Origin: Haliclona indistincta
Taxonomy: Eukaryota > Porifera > Demospongiae > Haplosclerida > Chalinidae
DNA: 64,000 bases
NCBI GenBank assembly: GCA_964017065.1
Contig: OZ024785.1
Span: 12,231,086 to 12,295,085, forward strand
Reading direction: 5' to 3'
The notes under the pieces were generated by a model that saw only the letters and a list, made by a program, of their open reading frames with translations, did no database searches and was not told where the DNA came from. A program made the position numbers and the translations under genes. This document shows positions 10,121 through 21,830 of the stretch, in pieces. The number at the start of each line of letters is the position of its first letter. The first letter of the stretch is position 1.

Positions 10121-10265
10121 TACAGGGGATTGCAAGTTGCTTGACCGAAAATTCGCTGCTAGCGCATGCACACACTACGCTTTCTGTACAATTAGTATAC
10201 AGAAACACGCTATGCAAACGCGCTAGCAGAAAATTGTTTTGTCAAGCAACCTGTAATCCCCTGTA
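10121..10265. mobile_element. 145-bp MITE with TACAGGGGATTGCAAG ends
   Basis: TACAGGGGATTGCAAGTTGC at the left is mirrored by the right end ...CCTGTAATCCCCTGTA. Copies at the same place in the other units (23,660-23,804 and 33,981-35,157) show that insertion preceded multiplication of the locus. Confidence 0.8.
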
Positions 10266-10304
10266 GTTTTGAGCAAGTTGAGCAAGTTACGCTTATGATG
10301 TAAC

Positions 10305-10425
10305 GTACTTTGAAATACTTTCAAGAACATTTAGAATTTTCAGTAAACGTACAAATACATTAAGTATTTAAGTACAAGTATATTCCATTACTGACAAAAG
10401 TACTTAAGTACTTGACTCCAACCCT
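10305..10425. repeat. AAGTACTTAAGTACTTG repeat, hAT-like right end
   Basis: Short direct and inverted AAGTACTT blocks end in TTGACTCCAACCCTGG, which resembles the CCAACCCTG terminus of hAT-type MITEs. It recurs upstream of the other two beta-helix genes (about 23,840-24,034 and 35,215-35,361). The family call is inference. Confidence 0.5.
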
Positions 10426-10436
10426 GGTAGTGCATA

Positions 10437-10536
10437 ATACTAACTACTTTTTGTTTGCAGTGAAGCGTCACCTTCAAGAACCCTTCTTTTATATATCATT
10501 TCGTTCGTCAGTTGATGGTTCACACTCTGGACCACC
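10437..10536 (+). promoter_or_regulatory. Leader region of beta-helix gene A: splice-acceptor-like or TATA/Inr signals
   Basis: ATACTAACTACTTTTTGTTTGCAG (10437-10460) looks like a branch point, pyrimidine tract and 3' splice site. TTTATATAT (10488-10496) followed by TCAGTT (10508) could instead be a TATA box and initiator. The ATG lies in a good context (CCACCATGG). The same arrangement is kept before all three paralogs, so one of the two readings is probably functional; the sequence alone does not decide. Confidence 0.45.
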
Positions 10537-13500
10537 ATGGCAGCACTACTTGTGTTGCTGTTCTTGCTGGTTGGACCTCTAACTATGATCACAGCTAATG
10601 ATATCTACTATGTCACAGCTAACAATTCTGATAAATCTTGTCCTCCTCACCAAATGTGCCACAACCTCTCCTATTATGTCTCCGAGCCTGACTCTTACTT
10701 CACCAGTAACACTACCATCATATTTTTAGAAGGAGAACACAGCTTTAACACCACTAAAATCAGTATCTCTAAAGTACACAACCTGACTCTGAAGGGACAA
10801 GGTCAGTGGCCGATAACAGGAGCTGAAGAGACTGTGATGCAGTCTACTGTCATTATTAGCTGTGGCACAGAAGGAGGAGGTTTCTTCTTTTATAAATCTC
10901 ATAACATCACAGTTAAAGGTCTTACTGTTGTTAACTGCAAAGGATATAAATATGCGGTGTTTAACTTTTGGATAGTCAAAAGTCTCAATTTTCGAATGAA
11001 TTCAATCCAAAACATGTCGAGACATGGTATATTCATTCAAGATAACTGTCAAAATACTATTATCACAAACTGTTCCTTCTATCATTCACTACGAGGTGGA
11101 GTAGGAATTAGATACCGTGCTTTTTTTGAAAGGAACTATAATGCAACTCTGGAGCTGTCTTATTCCAACATGACCAAGTGTAACAACAATTATGTTGGGG
11201 GAGGTGGTATATATTTACAAACAGGGACATATACCCGTTTTCTATTTATAAGACTGCTGTTTAGACATTTGGTATTAACACAAAACAAAGGACACTATGG
11301 TGGAGGCTTGTTTGCTGATTTGAGGGGCAATGGCAATGTGACACTCATCATCAGCAATTCTGTTTTCTCTCGTGGATCTGCAAAATATGCTGGTGGTGGA
11401 ATTTACTTTACTGATATAACTATCCCTTCTAATATTACAATTGAAAACACAACATTAATGGAAAACAAAGGGCCTGATAGCAGTGAAATGCATCTAAGCA
11501 TCGAGATATCTCCTCGAATTCATGTTTCACTAACTTTTCTTAGCTCAACCATTATACACACTGAGACTTCTTCGAACTATGGTGTTCAGGTCAGTGGCTG
11601 CTGTGCTGATGTGGCACTCATTGATACTAACATGACATTTGCTAAACTAAGATTGGCAGGCTTTTTGAGGAGAGGAATTTCAGCTTTTAAACCTACCAAG
11701 TTTAAAATGATTGGTTGCCAGATTGAGGGATGTCAAAATACACCTACAATTCTGTATTTATATCAAATGGAAACTCTCATTGCAAACAGCAGGTTCTTCA
11801 ACAACACAAGTAAGGGATCACAAGATAAATCGGTCATCAAATTCTACCAATGTAAAGATATCACAATATCAAATTCCACCATCTCAGATAACAATATGAC
11901 AGGGATCACTCTTATTGAATCCAATATAAGGTTCTGTGGACACAATGTGATACAAAAGAACAGAAACACAGAGGGAGCTGGTATATATCTTCAGAGTGCC
12001 CTGAGTCATATCATAGTTGATGGAAAGTTAATGCTTTACAACAACACTGCTGATAAACAAGGTGGAGCAATTCTTGTAACGAAATCACCAGTGGATGATT
12101 TGAAATCTCAATGTACTTTGAATTTTGTTGAAAATTCTAGCTTGGTAATCTTCTCTGGAAATAGGGCTGGAAAAGGAGGAAGTGATATCTATGGTGCCAT
12201 AATGAACAATTGCTACAGGTATGATAAAGTCTTTATTCCACATGTAGGACAACCCAATGAAACCTCTTGGTACTTTAATACGCCACTAAAAAATAACTTT
12301 CGCTTCAGTAACACTGAAAAACTCTCCTCCATGTCCTCTGACCCCGTCATGATCTGTTTCTGCAATACTAGCAGCAATTTACCAAACTGTTCTGATAGGA
12401 CCCAGCATATACAAGCATATCCAGGAGTAGAGTTTAACACATCAATAGCAACAGTAGGATACTATGGCGGTACAAGTCCTGGTGTTGTGCAGGTCAGTGC
12501 TCAGCATGCAACACTAGTTCAAACCTATGGCCAAACTGAGACCACTAACTGTTTTCAGCTTCATATTCTTCTGCAAAAGAATGCAATCACGAAAGTAGCA
12601 TTGGTAGATATAAAATTAAAAGATTTAATTAATGGAATACATGCGTCTATTAAAGTGGATATGAAATGTCCTATCGGCTTTGTTCTCTCAACCGGAGCTT
12701 GTCATTGTGACAAATTCTTACAAAATAATCATGTCATATGTACAATTTCTGCCACTCCGTACAAGTTTGTAGGACCAGTTAACAGTTGGTTTACCTATGT
12801 CAATGACACTCAATGTTTAACAGGTACCATCAATTGTCCTTTTCACTACTGCAATCGATTCAATGTCCCATTTGACATCATGGCACCAGATCGTCAGTGT
12901 GTTGCCAATAGAGAAGGTATGCTTTGTGGACGATGCCAGTCACACCTTAGCATAATGCTAGGATCCAACCGCTGTGGTGCTTGCTCTAACTGGTATCTAT
13001 TTTTATTGCCAGTATTTATCCTCGCTGGCATAGTGTTGGTGAGTGTGTTGATGCACCTTAACTTTAGTGTCTCTGTTGGAACTATCAATGGACTACTGTT
13101 CTATGCTAATATAGTGAAGCTCAATGAAGCATTTTTCTTCCCAAATGGTAGTGTTCCCATTGTGAGTCAATTCATCTCATGGCTGAACCTTGACCTGGGT
13201 ATCGAAGTGTGCTTGTTTGATGGACTGGATGGCTACTGGAACACATGGCTACAATTTGCTTTTCCAGCTTACCTGTTCCTGCTCATGGGTGGTATTATCA
13301 TCAGCTGTCATTATTCTGTGTGGCTTTGCAGATTGTGTGGCTCTCATACTGTCCCAGCACTAGCTACACTGTTTCTAATGTCTTACACTAAAATTCTACT
13401 CACAGTCACTAGAGCTCTTTCCATGACTCGGCTGCCGTGCAATGACAGTATACTGACAGTGTGGAGTGTAGATGGTAACATTGAGTATGGTAGTGGTAAG

Positions 13501-14250
13501 CACCTCATTCTGGTAGTCTTCTCTTGTGGTGTCTTGGTTATTGGACTTGCTTATCCTGTTTTAGTGTTGTGTGCTCCTCTGCTGGAGAGATACAGTAACA
13601 ATTGTATCTCAAACAAGTTGAATCTTGTGAAAAAATTCAAGCCACTGTTAGATGCTTATGGGGGACCTTACAAAGACAAGTATCGATTCTGGACAGGAAT
13701 GACACTAATGGTGCGACTGATTCTCACTGTAACATTTTCCTTTACTGTAGGTAGACTGGTTGTCATCAATGCTTTCATCATCACTACTGTTGTTGTGGGC
13801 ATTCTTACTTTCACGGCAATAGGTGTTTATAAGAAATTTTATATGAGTTTGCTTGAAGCCTTCTATCTTATCAACATATTTCTCTTGAGCACTGTGAGTT
13901 TGGCTATTGCTTCTCTTGGATCAAGGAATTATCAAATAGCTACTATCATCTCTGTTAGTTTATCGTTGATGGCTTGTTTAGCAACTATGACAATGCATCT
14001 CTGGTATAACTTCATTGTTAAAAAGATAAAGAATTGGATAGCGAAAACAAGGTCTTCAAATGATATATCAGGATCTATTCGGTCTCAAAGAGCAGTCGAA
14101 AATGACAGTCGTCCACCTGTATCTCCTCCATCAGTTGTATATGGCTCATTCAGAGGACAGCATCGGTTTTTACTGAAGTTACCTAATCAAGACAGTCATC
14201 AATACTCTCCATCTGACTTAGAAAGGGAACCACTAATATTCGATGATTGA
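10537..14250 (+). CDS. Beta-helix ectodomain multipass membrane protein, copy A (1,237 aa)
   Basis: This is a predicted cell-surface protein of unknown function, encoded in one exon. Residues 1-20 form a signal peptide ending ITAN. Residues about 25-690 carry repeated short strands with N, G and T ladders (NITVKGLTVVNC, ISNSTISDNNMTG, GGGIYL), as in right-handed parallel beta-helices, with many N-glycosylation sites. A cysteine-rich segment follows (about 711-815: CPIGFVLSTGACHC, then LCGRCQSHLS and CGACSN). From about 818 to 1155 come eight or nine hydrophobic helices. The cytosolic tail (about 1160-1237) has PPVSPPSVVYGSF. The family resembles uncharacterised beta-helix/multipass proteins of sponges and cnidarians, which I recall only in general terms. 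A signal AATAAA lies at 14310-14315. Two paralogs follow in tandem. Confidence 0.85.
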   Translation: MAALLVLLFLLVGPLTMITANDIYYVTANNSDKSCPPHQMCHNLSYYVSEPDSYFTSNTTIIFLEGEHSFNTTKISISKVHNLTLKGQGQWPITGAEETVMQSTVIISCGTEGGGFFFYKSHNITVKGLTVVNCKGYKYAVFNFWIVKSLNFRMNSIQNMSRHGIFIQDNCQNTIITNCSFYHSLRGGVGIRYRAFFERNYNATLELSYSNMTKCNNNYVGGGGIYLQTGTYTRFLFIRLLFRHLVLTQNKGHYGGGLFADLRGNGNVTLIISNSVFSRGSAKYAGGGIYFTDITIPSNITIENTTLMENKGPDSSEMHLSIEISPRIHVSLTFLSSTIIHTETSSNYGVQVSGCCADVALIDTNMTFAKLRLAGFLRRGISAFKPTKFKMIGCQIEGCQNTPTILYLYQMETLIANSRFFNNTSKGSQDKSVIKFYQCKDITISNSTISDNNMTGITLIESNIRFCGHNVIQKNRNTEGAGIYLQSALSHIIVDGKLMLYNNTADKQGGAILVTKSPVDDLKSQCTLNFVENSSLVIFSGNRAGKGGSDIYGAIMNNCYRYDKVFIPHVGQPNETSWYFNTPLKNNFRFSNTEKLSSMSSDPVMICFCNTSSNLPNCSDRTQHIQAYPGVEFNTSIATVGYYGGTSPGVVQVSAQHATLVQTYGQTETTNCFQLHILLQKNAITKVALVDIKLKDLINGIHASIKVDMKCPIGFVLSTGACHCDKFLQNNHVICTISATPYKFVGPVNSWFTYVNDTQCLTGTINCPFHYCNRFNVPFDIMAPDRQCVANREGMLCGRCQSHLSIMLGSNRCGACSNWYLFLLPVFILAGIVLVSVLMHLNFSVSVGTINGLLFYANIVKLNEAFFFPNGSVPIVSQFISWLNLDLGIEVCLFDGLDGYWNTWLQFAFPAYLFLLMGGIIISCHYSVWLCRLCGSHTVPALATLFLMSYTKILLTVTRALSMTRLPCNDSILTVWSVDGNIEYGSGKHLILVVFSCGVLVIGLAYPVLVLCAPLLERYSNNCISNKLNLVKKFKPLLDAYGGPYKDKYRFWTGMTLMVRLILTVTFSFTVGRLVVINAFIITTVVVGILTFTAIGVYKKFYMSLLEAFYLINIFLLSTVSLAIASLGSRNYQIATIISVSLSLMACLATMTMHLWYNFIVKKIKNWIAKTRSSNDISGSIRSQRAVENDSRPPVSPPSVVYGSFRGQHRFLLKLPNQDSHQYSPSDLEREPLIFDD

Positions 14251-14309
14251 GATCAATACACTATGTGCAATGCATGCAGGTAGTTCCGTACAATTGTTGC
14301 TTGTTCATT

Positions 14310-14315
14310 AATAAA
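14310..14315 (+). terminator. Polyadenylation signal AATAAA, beta-helix gene A
   Basis: AATAAA sits 60 bases after the stop codon in a T-rich context. The equivalent is at 27924-27929 in copy B. In copy C the sequence reads ATTATTTTTT at this place. Confidence 0.7.
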
Positions 14316-14415
14316 TTTTTCCTGCTTGTTACCAAATTTTTACATGAAAGGCGTTAAAATATTTTATACTAGTCTTCAATTTCACACGTAACCTTCAGTT
14401 CTTCAGTCACCGATC

Positions 14416-17400
14416 ATGGATCTACTGCAGCTCTTTCTAGTGTTTGGAGTTCTAGTCTCGCTTTCAAACGGATGTGCTCTGGAAATACCGCAGCTAATGA
14501 CGATCAAGACACTCCTCGGTAGCGCCAACGTCAGCAGCCTGCGCTACACATGTCTTGTCCATAGAGCTAGTTCACGATACAGCGAGTTTGTGTTCGCTGC
14601 CAACGTCACTGTCTCCGTGCAGCAGCCTCGTGTAGTGCTCGTGCAACTAGTCTGCTCTAACAACGACTGGAAAGTGGAAGATATGAAGATTGCTAATATC
14701 GCGAAGACTTTTCCAACTCGAGGGGAATGCATGGCTTGTACTAACATGATTAGTACGTGTGAAGGTGAACAATACTAAATCATCAACTGAGATTATACAA
14801 ACTATTTTTTCTTAGGTGAGTGCTGGGATGGTGCTTATTTGACCACTTTTCCAAGCAGTGCAAGCAATGGTTCAAACATAACGTGTGGTGAGTCAGTGAA
14901 GATGAGTGACATAATGTATTGAGTCTGATTTTATTATAGAAAAGACTTTCATGACACCAATACTATACACTGGTGTAATTGTGTCAACTGTCTGCCTAGT
15001 GATATTGATCATCTTCTGTACATATCTCTGTGTCAGGTGAGCTACAGCAGGTGTTGTTGTGTGGTCTAGCTATTGTTGTAGATACATTATAATATCATTG
15101 TTCCTGCCAAGTTTGGTTTGGTATACTGTTACTGACTCTTGTAGTCTCAAATAACTTTTTAGCTGGCAGTAACCCAATCTGTGCAGAAACACAATAGTAT
15201 TGAATTCACTCTTACAAGAAATTGAAGCTACACACACTGTGCTGTCTGTCACTTTGCTGGCGCTTCCTATTGTCACAGTCTTATCTTGGTCAACAAATTT
15301 GCCTGAAATGATTTCAAGAAACCCTGAACACAGCATACACTTGTAGCTCCAGGAACACTATAGAAGCCATAAAGCTATCAACATCTGTCAAAACAGTCAT
15401 CAAAACAAGAGCATCTGTCAGTCTTCTTAAACTGCGAAATATTCGTGTGATAATGATTGCCAAGCGAAGTCAGGCCAATAATCGTGGCTGTACACGGGGA
15501 CATGGAGCATCGTGTGTATATCTGAATTGTATGTACAATTATTTATGTGACGCTTAAGTAGGTCTCGCAGGATCACACACCTCGAGACGATTCCAGCGTG
15601 TAATATCGACTGCAGCAATGACAGAGCAAATGATTTAACAGAGAATCAACTGTGTGCAGCAACTAAAAACAGTGACAGACTAAACTGAACTGGGTGAGAG
15701 ATGGGCCATCAGGGCTTAAATAAGAGAGTTTAAACATGTGATACAATGAACGAGTTAATGCATTGTCTATAGTGCTTCGAACTTTTAAATAGTGTTAAAA
15801 GACAAAACATTACTATTGAGTTACTCAAAAGTTATTCCAGACCATGAAATATACACTAAGCTGGTGAAAAAGACAATTAAATTTTGATTTAGATCCAGCA
15901 AGACAATTAAAGGGATATTTTTTATTACGACTACCTGCACCGTTTAAATTACAGCTTTGATTTTTGCAACACATAAACTCATGCTATTTGCCTACTACCT
16001 GCTTTAAACAGCATTTTAACTAACAATAATGTTGAAATTTGAAACTAAAAACTTTTCAAACCTCCAAAGATCATGTGTTTTAGTACATAAAACATTATGC
16101 AGTAAAAGAAAGCAACCAAACCAACTTTTACTGAAAATAGAACCATTCCTTGTGCTGTATGACAAATGACTATTCTTAACTGCAAATTTCCAAGCCTAAA
16201 ACATTTCTGGTGACGTATGCTAATGACTTCTACTTATTCAATCATAGGTTTTAGAATACTTGTTGTGAGTCTCTTAAACTTCGTAATTATGATCAGCAAT
16301 GATGTATCAAGTTTCAGACCAGATTTAACAATCATAGCATCTATAATGCTGGTATTACATGACATTATGCCCAATTTTTAATGTGTCGACCGCTGGTTGC
16401 TGTCTCGAATATTTTGAAGGAGAGCATCCAACTGAACAAATAAAGTAAAAAAACCTTGACTCTTTAGCTAGAAGCACTGTACATATAAAGGGCTGAACCA
16501 GTACAGGCACATTAACACTAAAGCATAATGTCATATCTCCCAAACATGTCATTATACACATCAGCTTTGCTGATATGAGGCTTAGTTGTGCTTCGTAATT
16601 ATACTAATTGAATTTTGTTCCATTTCATAGGAATTCATCTTATAGGCTAATTAGTGTTTTACTCATCAGCTACTTTGTGGCTCTTATTGGAGTAAATCTC
16701 TCATTCATTGGAGCTGTCTACAGCATCTTTATCATTCCACTGTGTGCTACTGTAGCAGCCGTGTTCCATTACTTTCTACTTGTTTCTTTACTCTCATCGC
16801 TAGCTGAAGTTTTATTCTTGTTCTTGTTGAAAATCGGAAGAGCAAAATGGCTCTACTCACATATATCAATACTTGGCTGTTGGGGTATGTTCATACACAA
16901 CAATAATGTTTGAACATGCATTGAAGCATACCTTACTTCCTACTGTAAGAAAGCATCCAAGCATAGGAACCTATAGCTTAGTTAGTGTCATATCAGGTTC
17001 CTGGTATTTCGTAACAGCTAGGAATTTTTTGGTTCATGTGTCTACTATGTGTACGATATGTATGACACCTACTAGGTGTCGTACATATCTTGCAATTGTC
17101 ACTACAAATTCTTCACGCAGTAAGAAGTATTTATATTTATTGTGGGTGGGACTGCTATCTGAGTACAAGGCTAAGCATGCTACAAGCTGTAAAGTGTTTC
17201 TGTACACTGAATACATGTATAGAAATTTTCACCACGGTGGAAGCTCTCTATAACCAAGGGCGTATAGAGAAAGAGGGCATGCAACTGTCAATCACTCTGT
17301 AGGATAGCGAAATACTTATTGTATCTATATTATCATACTTAATTTGATAGTATTGGATAGTATCAAGAGTAGCATTCCAGAATGACTGAATGCATCTGAA

Positions 17401-19203
17401 TTTATACTCGACATGGCACAACAAAAATGGACTCCCAGTATGGACTCTCTGCCAGTTGTATGAAAGCCCCTAACTCTATACATACTTTGCTGCCATAGCT
17501 GATGGCTATAACCACTTCAAAGAATTACGTGGCTCTAGTCCACCTTAACCTCTCTGCCCCTCTTGGCGACCAGTTTCTCCCATAGGCAGTCAGTTTCTCG
17601 GCCGTTGAAAACACTGGTGATGTCCGCCTCACCTGCAGGTCTCTTTCTCTGTATGTAATGGATCTCCTGTCTCTCACAACTTAGGCCTGCACCATAAAAC
17701 TCATAATAATGAACCATAGGGGTCATCTAAGGTGGAAACGTACATGCATTCCTCCTTGTGACCAGTCCTTATCCACCCACTGTCCACCCCCTATATTCAT
17801 TCCTACCAAGCTACCCCATAGCTCTTTGTGGGGTAGAGGGATTCTCCTCTGGCAGTATCCTCTATGCGCAACTTTTATTCATGTCCATTAGAGTCCGTCC
17901 AAAACTACTTGCTGCAGTGCCCCTGTCTCCCTCACGCACTCCAGGGCAAGTGCTTACATAGCAGCCAAGACTCTAGTTCCATCGGTACTAGTGTACCCAT
18001 GAGTCTTTACCGTCCAGACCATGCACCTATTTGTGTCACAATGTTAGTCAATGCAAATCGTCTCCTATTATGAACGTACATCGGGTGTCAAACCATGCCC
18101 AATGTGTGCTACAAAATCGCCTTGCTATACCTTTTACATCTGGTGTTGACAAGTACTTACCGTACCGGTCAAAATCGCCTTGCCTGCATTGGTACTTCAA
18201 CATAGTGCCACGTCTAAGCAAGCAAACTCCTCCTACGCGTGCTTGTACCTCAGTCTGCAGCTGTCTCAAACCAAGTTAGTCCATATTATGGAGATGTCCC
18301 CCCAGGTTCAATCTGTTTTGTATTGGTATGTATAAAACTGTTTCCCAACTTGTCCGTGTACATAACAATACAAGTATTGTTATGTATGATAATATAGCGG
18401 ACATCAGCAAATTGTCCGTTATTATAATTATTAAGGAAGTGCAGTGGAAGTGTCTGCTATTGTCTGAGGTTACACTGTACCAATTTTTAAACACACCTTT
18501 GCACAGTGTTATGCACAAAAATTAATATTAATTTTATTAATGATTTATTTTGTTAATGGTATTGGGTGTGTTATCTTCTTCAGTCATACCAGCTATCTTT
18601 GTTGCTGCTTGTATTGGCCCAGACTACACTAACTACACCAGTGGAAGAATGTGAGTATCTATACATAGCTTTATCGACTTTCAGCTATGATGACAGATCT
18701 TGTTAAATTTTAGATGCAGACCAGAAAATATTCCATATTACTTGGGAGTGCTTGCACCAATTGCTGTCGTTCCTCCTCTCATTTGGATTATGGTTTTTAT
18801 CATAATTTCCTCAAGATACCACGAAGGAAATTCGCTTGAAAATACGCTATCAAATCGATCCATTTTATTGCTTTCCATTTGTGCTGTCCTGAATTCCTTG
18901 GTGTTTAGTGTTGCCTGGATATTTGGATTTGAAGCGACATCATCGACTGCAAGGAGCTCAACAACAAGAACAGCTCTGTTGATCGTGTTCGTAATTCTCT
19001 CGGCTCTGCAGGGACTACTGCTTCTAATAATTCTCTGCATAAAAAAATTCACGGACAATAGGAGAACGACTTCTCACAAGAAAGACGATGAAACCATTCC
19101 CTTTATCCAAGATACTGAAGAGCCAGCTAGTCCTACTGATAAACCTCCACAAATAACTCTGCTAATCTCTTCCTTCAGTAGACAACCAAGTAAAAAAGAA
19201 TGA
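14416..19203 (+). CDS. Adhesion-class (B2) seven-helix receptor, copy 1, short ectodomain (442 aa)
   Basis: Six exons by splice consensus and phase: 14416-14764, 14816-14887, 14940-15036, 16631-16884, 18584-18650, 18714-19203. A signal peptide (residues 1-19, ending SNGCALE) precedes a small cysteine-containing ectodomain (TCLVHRASSRYS ... GECMAC). Seven helices follow. TM3 has LCATVAAVFHYFLLVSL, TM4 begins GCWGVIPAIFVA, ECL2 has RICRP, TM6 has SVAWIFGFEA and TM7 has LSALQGLLLLIILC, all characteristic of adhesion GPCRs. No GAIN/GPS cleavage motif is visible and the ectodomain is unusually short. A one-base deletion near 19,190-19,200, compared with copy 2, ends the protein at PSKKE and removes about 50 tail residues. 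The ligand is unknown. The class call is strong; the exact subfamily is not. Confidence 0.85.
17260..18290. other. About 1 kb present in intron 4 of GPCR copy 1 but not copy 2
   Basis: The flanks match copy 2 (CACGGTGGAA before, CCCCAGGTTCAATCTG after, joined near 42,255-42,310 there). Several ORFs cross it, but none shows a recognisable domain. I see no clear terminal repeats; it may be an old insertion or a deletion in copy 2. Confidence 0.5.
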
Positions 19204-19264
19204 ATGTGCTGCCTGCCTCAACTGTTCCAAAGTCTACTGTTAAAGAACAAATAAAACCTAAGAC

Positions 19265-21608
19265 AAATACATGACTCGTGTCGTGGTAATGCTACCTTCA
19301 CAACTCAGAGAAGAACATACACTTGTACAGTGAATGTCGAAGGGCGTGTTAATATTGGCAGTGGAAATTATAATACAGTCCTAAAAATTAGGAAGTGCAA
19401 ACACCACAGCCACAGTGACTGGTGAGTGAGCTAGTGTTCCTCGTGCACTACTGTACTCCTTATTCTCTCTTTATCAGTTGCTGGCACTCCCATTGCTGTT
19501 ACTGCCAGCAGAACTGGCTGGAACTCCATCCTGGTCTCTTGGACTGCTCCATCACCAGAACCACACGGCTATGAGGTATTCTATGAGACAGCATCAGCTG
19601 GAATGAGTAGCAGACTGAGTGGAGGGAACACTAGCAACACTGAGCTGACACTGACTGGGCTAACACTGGGAGAGACGTACATTGTGTTTGTTGTTGCTTT
19701 TGGAGCAGAGGGAGAACCAGTCCTGCCTAGTCCTCACAGCAACCTGGCAAATGATTCAATTTGTGAGTTTTGACTCTCAAGTAGATCACTTATTATTATT
19801 GAATCATATTATTATAGCTGCTGAACTGCCAGTGCTAAGTGATGACCTATCACTCACTCCCACGACCTCCTCCATCATGGTGTCATGGACTCCTCCAGAG
19901 TTTTCTCCTGGCAGCTACAACGTCACTTTCGCTTGTCAACTGTTGTGTGAAACTGAACCATACACAGAGTCATACAACATTATTGATGGAACAGCCAATG
20001 CCCACACCATTCTTAATCTTGAACCAGGCAACAACTGCACTGTCAGCATAGCAGGAGTGTTTGGTAACAGCATCGGCAACACTATCAATTCATCGATCGA
20101 TACTAATTCAGCACGTAAGAGAGATATAAGCTTGACCATGCTCACATAATAGTACTTATTTTCTCAGCTCCCAGTGCTCCAGAAGGTCTTGTCAACACTT
20201 CAGTGGAGACTCGATCATTGAGCATAGTGTGGGACCCAGTAGCTTGCTCAGAACAGGGAGGCCCTATTATTGGGTACAGGGTGCGGTATGGTTCTGATAG
20301 AAACATCTCCATTGTAATAATATCTGAAGAGGGAAGCAAAGAGAATGCTGAAATAACTGAACTAATTCCATTTACCAGCTACTTTGTGCAAGTGTCAGCT
20401 GTTAATGACGCAGGGATTGGAGAATTCACTGATCGAGGATTTACAGTGACAACACTTCAGGAAAGTAAGTGGCATTAGTGACTATTATCCAGTGTGTATA
20501 ACCAAACCTACTTCTGTGCAGTTCCTGGTCCAGTGTCTGATCTATCAGCTACCCCAGAAGTGGTTCAGCTCACTGTCTCATGGGGCCTTCCTGCCAGAGC
20601 CCAATGGAGTCATCATTGCATATGAAGTGTATTCCAACAGCAGTGGTGTGTTCAGTTACACTAACACATCAGCCACACAGCTCACACTGAGGGACCTCTC
20701 TCCCAACACCATCGTTGCATACAGTGTCAGAGCATACACCATCATAGGACCAGGAAGCAGTGTGACAAATCAAGCATCCACAGGAAGTACTTGTAAGTTT
20801 TGACAACATTGCAAATTGTTATGATTTCTACATATTATTAAAGCTCCTATTGTTACTGGAGTGTCAACAGTTGCTCTGAGCATGGCGTCAGTAAGGGTCT
20901 CATGGACTCCAGTCAACCTTACTGTAGTAGAGAGTTACACTGTACACTATGCCTCAGCAAGTGGAGTCGGTGGTACAGCTACCTTCCCAGCTAGTGCCTC
21001 CTCTGGAGAGGTGTCGGGGCTGCTGGAGAGACAACAGTACAATTTCAGTGTCACAACTACACTTAATGTCAACGGAGAGTTGTTCCAAGGATTACCAGAT
21101 TTCACACAATCATCTGTAAACGGTGAGTTAAATGCAACCAATAAAATGTAATCATTTTCCTATTTTAATGTAGTATCAGTATCGGAATCAGCTGAAACGA
21201 CTCGGACACCTCCTACACCCACATGTGAGTACAATATCAGAAATATTATACACAGTTAGGACCTAAACGAGAGCTTGACTTCACATTACCACTTATTGCT
21301 ATACATTGTACCAATCATATAAACAAGCTTTAATTTTCTCTCAATTTTTTGAGTTTGCAAATAATTATTTACATGCAGCCAACCCACCACCTGATATACT
21401 GGCGCCACTAATAGCTGGGTGGGTTCTATTCGGTGTTGCAGTTGCTGTAGTTGTTGTCGTTGCTGTATCTGCTATTGGATTCATCGCGTGGAAGAAAGCG
21501 CCTGTGAAAGTGTAAGTATTTGAATCATACACCTTGACTGTATCTTATTCATTTTGTCACAGATCACCTTCAGCACCAACATCACCAACTAAAATAGCTG
21601 TAATATAA
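19265..21608 (+). pseudogene. FN3-domain single-pass membrane protein, copy B (5'-truncated, frameshifted)
   Basis: Exons: an Ig- or FN3-like remnant (about 19265-19421, YTCTVNVEGR), then FN3 domains in exons 19478-19762, 19818-20114, 20168-20464, 20522-20792 and 20844-21122, a linker exon 21174-21224, the membrane exon 21379-21511 and the last exon 21563-21608. Each FN3 exon has the SWTPP/Y...V pattern and begins and ends in phase 1, as is usual for exon-coded modules. The upstream part is missing: the remnant directly adjoins the GPCR copy 1 tail. The remnant exon and the fourth FN3 exon (around 20,582-20,595, where SWG and LPEPNG lie in different frames) carry frameshifts. It is likely a pseudogene, though a sequencing error or allele is possible. 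Confidence 0.75.
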
Positions 21609-21708
21609 CTACTCTTTCTGTACTAGATGTTTTGGCATGCTTTTCTAATTGTGTCTGATCATATTAATAACTAAAAGTTATAATTGAATTGACTGGCAAC
21701 GAATTGAA

Positions 21709-21830
21709 TTGACAATTGGTTACCAGATTGAGAGATGTCCAAATGCGCCCAAAATTCTGTAAATACTTGAAACGGAAGTTCTCATTGCAAACAGCAGGTT
21801 GCTCAACAACACACAAGGAACCACAAGTCA
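21709..21830 (+). pseudogene. Relic of a beta-helix gene, first part (unit 2)
   Basis: Sequence from ATTGGTTACCAGATTGAGAG corresponds to the fragment at 6703 and to codons about 392-430 of the intact genes, with stops and a missing base. The remainder resumes at 23248. Confidence 0.78.

Noticed and set aside
17709..18279. Several overlapping short plus ORFs in GPCR intron 4
   Set aside because: They have no domains, signal peptides or splice context, and the stretch is absent from the paralogous intron.
20492..20803. Continuous 103-aa ORF taken as an intact FN3 gene
   Set aside because: Its first part is out of frame with the true FN3 start (SDLSATPEV) and runs through an intron acceptor; the exon is frameshifted.
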